A DNA stretch of 22,514 nucleotides. Source: Fibrobacteraceae bacterium. Lineage in GTDB: Bacteria; Fibrobacterota; Fibrobacteria; Fibrobacterales; Fibrobacteraceae. Each line of letters opens with the position of its first letter. Positions within the stretch are counted from its first letter, which is position 1. The stretch is taken from positions 16,278 through 38,791 of the forward strand of contig JABUUT010000013.1 in assembly GCA_021443045.1 (NCBI GenBank), in the 5' to 3' direction. The translations under genes and the position numbers were made by a program. Positions 20,512-22,514 of this stretch are shown piece after piece. The notes below the pieces were generated by a model. That model searched no databases and was not told the DNA's origin. It was given only the letters and a program-made list of their open reading frames with translations.

Positions 20512-22206
20512 TCATGTATGGGTTTTCAGGTTATAAATGGCATCTAAAGCGGTTGCCAAATAGGCCAAAGGAGCATTCCAGTTAATGGCCACTTCATTGG
20601 TAGCAAAACTAGCTTCGTGGTCTAAGTAGGCCAAGGCCGGTTTCCCACAAAGGGTGTAATCGGGAACTCTATCAGGTTCCCTTTTTACATCTTGGCCGCC
20701 TAAATGGGGGCCACCGGCCATCATTCCGGGCACCGGTTCCTCTATATTGTCCCCTTCACTGGGCCGGTGGTGTGGGTGCAGTGGAGAGCGTTTGCCAAAG
20801 CCTGTTACATAACAAATATCCAAAGGGTTCTTGCCTAAAATGTAATCCAAAATCTGGTGGGCCGCATGGAGGTATTCCAAATTTTTTGTAAGGTAAAAGC
20901 CTTGAAGAAAAATAATGCCATTGTTACACGCCACTGCGTTACTTCCCCAAGTCCAGTCCTCTGGATTCATGGCCACATGGTATATGGAGTTTTTAGAGAC
21001 ATCACAAAGGTGATAAGCCTTTTGCAAAAGAATTTCCCTTGCCTTTTGTACCAGTGGTTCCGGAAACTTGTATGGAACATGTCCGCCAGCTTTATTTTTT
21101 CCAGATTTATTTTCATCAGATTCATTTCGCGCCACATGGTAAACAGCAAGAAGATTTAAGTTTCCCCACCAGGGAGGATCTTCATTCAAGGGATTACTGT
21201 TTAACTCTTCCAAATACTCCTGCTTACCTGTGGCTCGAAAAAGTTCCACCGCAGCAAACTTAAAACTCGGCTTTCCATTTTCACCTAGCGGCGTGTATTG
21301 CCCTGTGTTTACATCGGAGGGTTGCCTATAAAACTCTGTTGGGTGCTTTTTTGCCCATACCCAAGCTTTTTCTGCGGCAAGAAGCATCCTTTTAGCATAC
21401 TCCTCGTCATATTTAGAATAAATTAATGATGCCTGAGCCATGTTGCCTGCAAAGTTTAAAGCCGCTGTGGTAGTTTTTCCTATAACATAGCGATCAGCCG
21501 TATCTAAGTCTGGGGCGTAATGGGGGCAAAACTTTAGAGCGGTCAGTTTGTGGAAAACGCTCCCATCAGAATCTTGCATAGAAAGCATCCAATCCAAGTT
21601 ATATTTTATTTCACATAAAAGATCCGGCAAAGAGGGAATTTGTTCATCCCTGGGAATGTTCCATTTTAAAGTCTTTGCATACTCTGGAAAATCCTCAAAA
21701 ATTTGAAGAAGCGTAAAAACAGTTATTCCACAATTTACAATGTACTTTCCATAGTCCCCGGCGTCGTACCAACCTTTGGATGCGCAAATGAGACGCGCCG
21801 GGTCCCCATAAACTTTTACACAATCATCCTTGTGTCCTGCAGCACGAGACCATTTACCCGCATATTCCGGCTCCAAAGCCATACTGGCACGCTGGTAGTA
21901 AAACCATTTAAGAGACCCCTTGGCCAGCTGCTGGTAAGCCATTTTATCAACTACTAGAGATAGACCCAGGTTTTTTTCATCCCTGTATAAATAGTAGGTT
22001 CCTGTTTTTTTAAGATGCGACAAATCAAAACGCTGCACCATTTCACCACTGTAGGGCCACACCCCCGTAGCCTGAGGTTTTACAGCAAGCACCCTATGGC
22101 AATCGTCAAAAACTTCCAAGGGAAAACTGCTGCTACCAGGAATAATCACCGTCTTTGGAGCATCGGGATAAAAACCAATTTGGTTGAATAATGGTGTAAA
22201 AGACAT
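20512..22206 (-). CDS. Glycoside hydrolase family 9 protein without signal peptide (predicted cytoplasmic)
   Basis: A 564-residue GH9 protein, full length in both the Ig-like N-terminal domain (from FNQIGFYPDAPKT at residue 7) and the catalytic domain. Catalytic residues are intact: D148/D151 in WYDAGDYGKY, H479/H480 in HPHHRPSEGD, E538 in TNEVAINWNA. It has no signal peptide or lipobox, and an in-frame TAG four codons before the ATG (22216-22218) rules out a longer N-terminus. It has ten Cys against three in the secreted neighbour, fitting a reducing cytoplasm. It carries a unique Lys/Asn/Ser-rich insertion near 360-375. It is a tandem paralogue of the secreted gene just downstream. A plausible role is cutting imported cello-oligosaccharides inside the cell; that is inference. 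The ribosome-binding site is weak (AGGGTA). Confidence 0.93.
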   Translation of the reverse strand: MSFTPLFNQIGFYPDAPKTVIIPGSSSFPLEVFDDCHRVLAVKPQATGVWPYSGEMVQRFDLSHLKKTGTYYLYRDEKNLGLSLVVDKMAYQQLAKGSLKWFYYQRASMALEPEYAGKWSRAAGHKDDCVKVYGDPARLICASKGWYDAGDYGKYIVNCGITVFTLLQIFEDFPEYAKTLKWNIPRDEQIPSLPDLLCEIKYNLDWMLSMQDSDGSVFHKLTALKFCPHYAPDLDTADRYVIGKTTTAALNFAGNMAQASLIYSKYDEEYAKRMLLAAEKAWVWAKKHPTEFYRQPSDVNTGQYTPLGENGKPSFKFAAVELFRATGKQEYLEELNSNPLNEDPPWWGNLNLLAVYHVARNESDENKSGKNKAGGHVPYKFPEPLVQKAREILLQKAYHLCDVSKNSIYHVAMNPEDWTWGSNAVACNNGIIFLQGFYLTKNLEYLHAAHQILDYILGKNPLDICYVTGFGKRSPLHPHHRPSEGDNIEEPVPGMMAGGPHLGGQDVKREPDRVPDYTLCGKPALAYLDHEASFATNEVAINWNAPLAYLATALDAIYNLKTHT

Positions 22207-22369
22207 AAGGGTACCCTATACACCACAAAAATAAACAACCCCACGGCCAATGAACAAAATTAAATTACAAAAGTGTACAAAGATGTAAACAAAAAAACGC
22301 TAGTTCGTGAAAGCCCCTCGACTGTGGCTCACATCGCTGTTGCTTTTCTCCACCGATTCCATCCATGTT
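22207..22369. other. Upstream region of the GH9-AGCS gene cluster
   Basis: This non-coding stretch should hold the promoter of the minus-strand cluster. It contains TTACA/TGTAA-like half-sites around 22265-22289, but not with the 7-base spacing of the boxes seen elsewhere. A GG-N10-GT sequence on the minus strand (22234-22250) resembles a sigma-54 site but lacks the -12 GC. No convincing promoter can be named. A 63-codon frame over 22273-22464 runs into repeat DNA and is not supported as a gene. Confidence 0.4.
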
Positions 22370-22386
22370 TTATTGAGCAGTCAGCG

Positions 22387-22514
22387 GTCAGCTATCAGCA
22401 GAGTCATCCTGAAGGATCCAGTGAATGTCCATGCAAATACCAATCACTGAAAACTGATAACTGACTACTGACAACCTTACAGGTTCGGAGGCTTTGCCTC
22501 CTAGAGGTGTGGGC
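22387..22514. repeat. Dispersed mosaic repeat, second major copy, cut by the window end
   Basis: Contains GTCAGCTATCAGC (22387-22399, exact reverse complement of 9998-10010), a short GTCATCC...GGATCC form (22403-22419), AACTGATAAC (22452-22461, identical to 10011-10020), and the hairpin unit GGTTC-[GGAGGC-TTT-GCCTCC]-TAGAGGTGTGGG (22482-22513). Compared with 9911-9940 the hairpin sequence differs, but both arms changed together so that pairing is kept. Confidence 0.7.

Noticed and set aside
22234..22250. Sigma-54-like sequence on the minus strand before the signal-less GH9 gene
   Set aside because: It has GG-N10-GT; the -12 GC, nearly invariant in sigma-54 promoters, is missing, and no properly spaced palindromic box accompanies it.
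22273..22464. 63-codon open frame at the window end
   Set aside because: It runs into the dispersed repeat (GTCAGCTATCAGC and GTCATCC...GGATCC modules) and has no ribosome-binding site or recognisable protein motif.

Overview
This window looks like a piece of a Fibrobacter chromosome (Fibrobacter succinogenes or a close gut relative). The evidence is runs of serine (SSSS) acting as linkers in an exported-type protein, a roughly 930-residue lipoprotein that fits the Fibrobacter paralogous family TIGR02171, two tandem family 9 glycoside hydrolases of a cellulose degrader, and lysine synthesis through DapL plus DapF. The assignment rests on gene content only; no database was searched. No rRNA, tRNA, CRISPR array, insertion sequence or phage gene was seen.

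Layout. (1) 1-2009: the 3' part of a Ser-linker protein that carries three Y-G-x-P motifs, followed 2 bp later by a radical SAM/SPASM enzyme; this looks like a protein-modification pair. (2) 2010-4112: a dispersed repeat, palindromic boxes, a sigma-54 promoter, pyrG and its terminator. (3) 4189-6009: sigma-54 promoter, glnB (PII), amtB and a bidirectional terminator. (4) 6013-8817, minus strand: the large lipoprotein, with a formylglycine-generating-enzyme-like domain, a beta-propeller-like middle and an SGNH-like C-terminus. (5) 8930-11386: boxes, sigma-54 promoter, dapF, a mosaic repeat locus, dapL. (6) 11431-15137: boxes, sigma-54 promoter, a GAF/AAA+/Fis enhancer-binding protein and glutamine-dependent nadE, closed by a terminator. 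(7) 15177-17187: a Lys/Ala-rich protein with a glycogen-binding-type domain, rpe, and a flavodoxin-like lipoprotein. (8) 17264-22206, minus strand: an AGCS amino-acid:sodium symporter, a secreted GH9 and a GH9 without signal peptide. (9) 22207-22514: intergenic DNA ending in another copy of the dispersed repeats.

Common theme. Four textbook sigma-54 promoters (GG-N10-GC) lie within 9.4 kb, before pyrG, glnB-amtB, dapF and the enhancer-binding protein. Three of them (pyrG, dapF, the activator itself) also carry a 17-bp palindrome of the form TTTAC-N7-GTAAA: a pair 30-32 bp apart upstream, one copy (degenerate at pyrG) beside the -24 element, and a further copy or near-copy in the leader. The activator gene has three identical perfect copies. 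This suggests an autoregulated sigma-54 regulon tied to nitrogen-consuming biosynthesis. The operator-to-activator assignment is inference.
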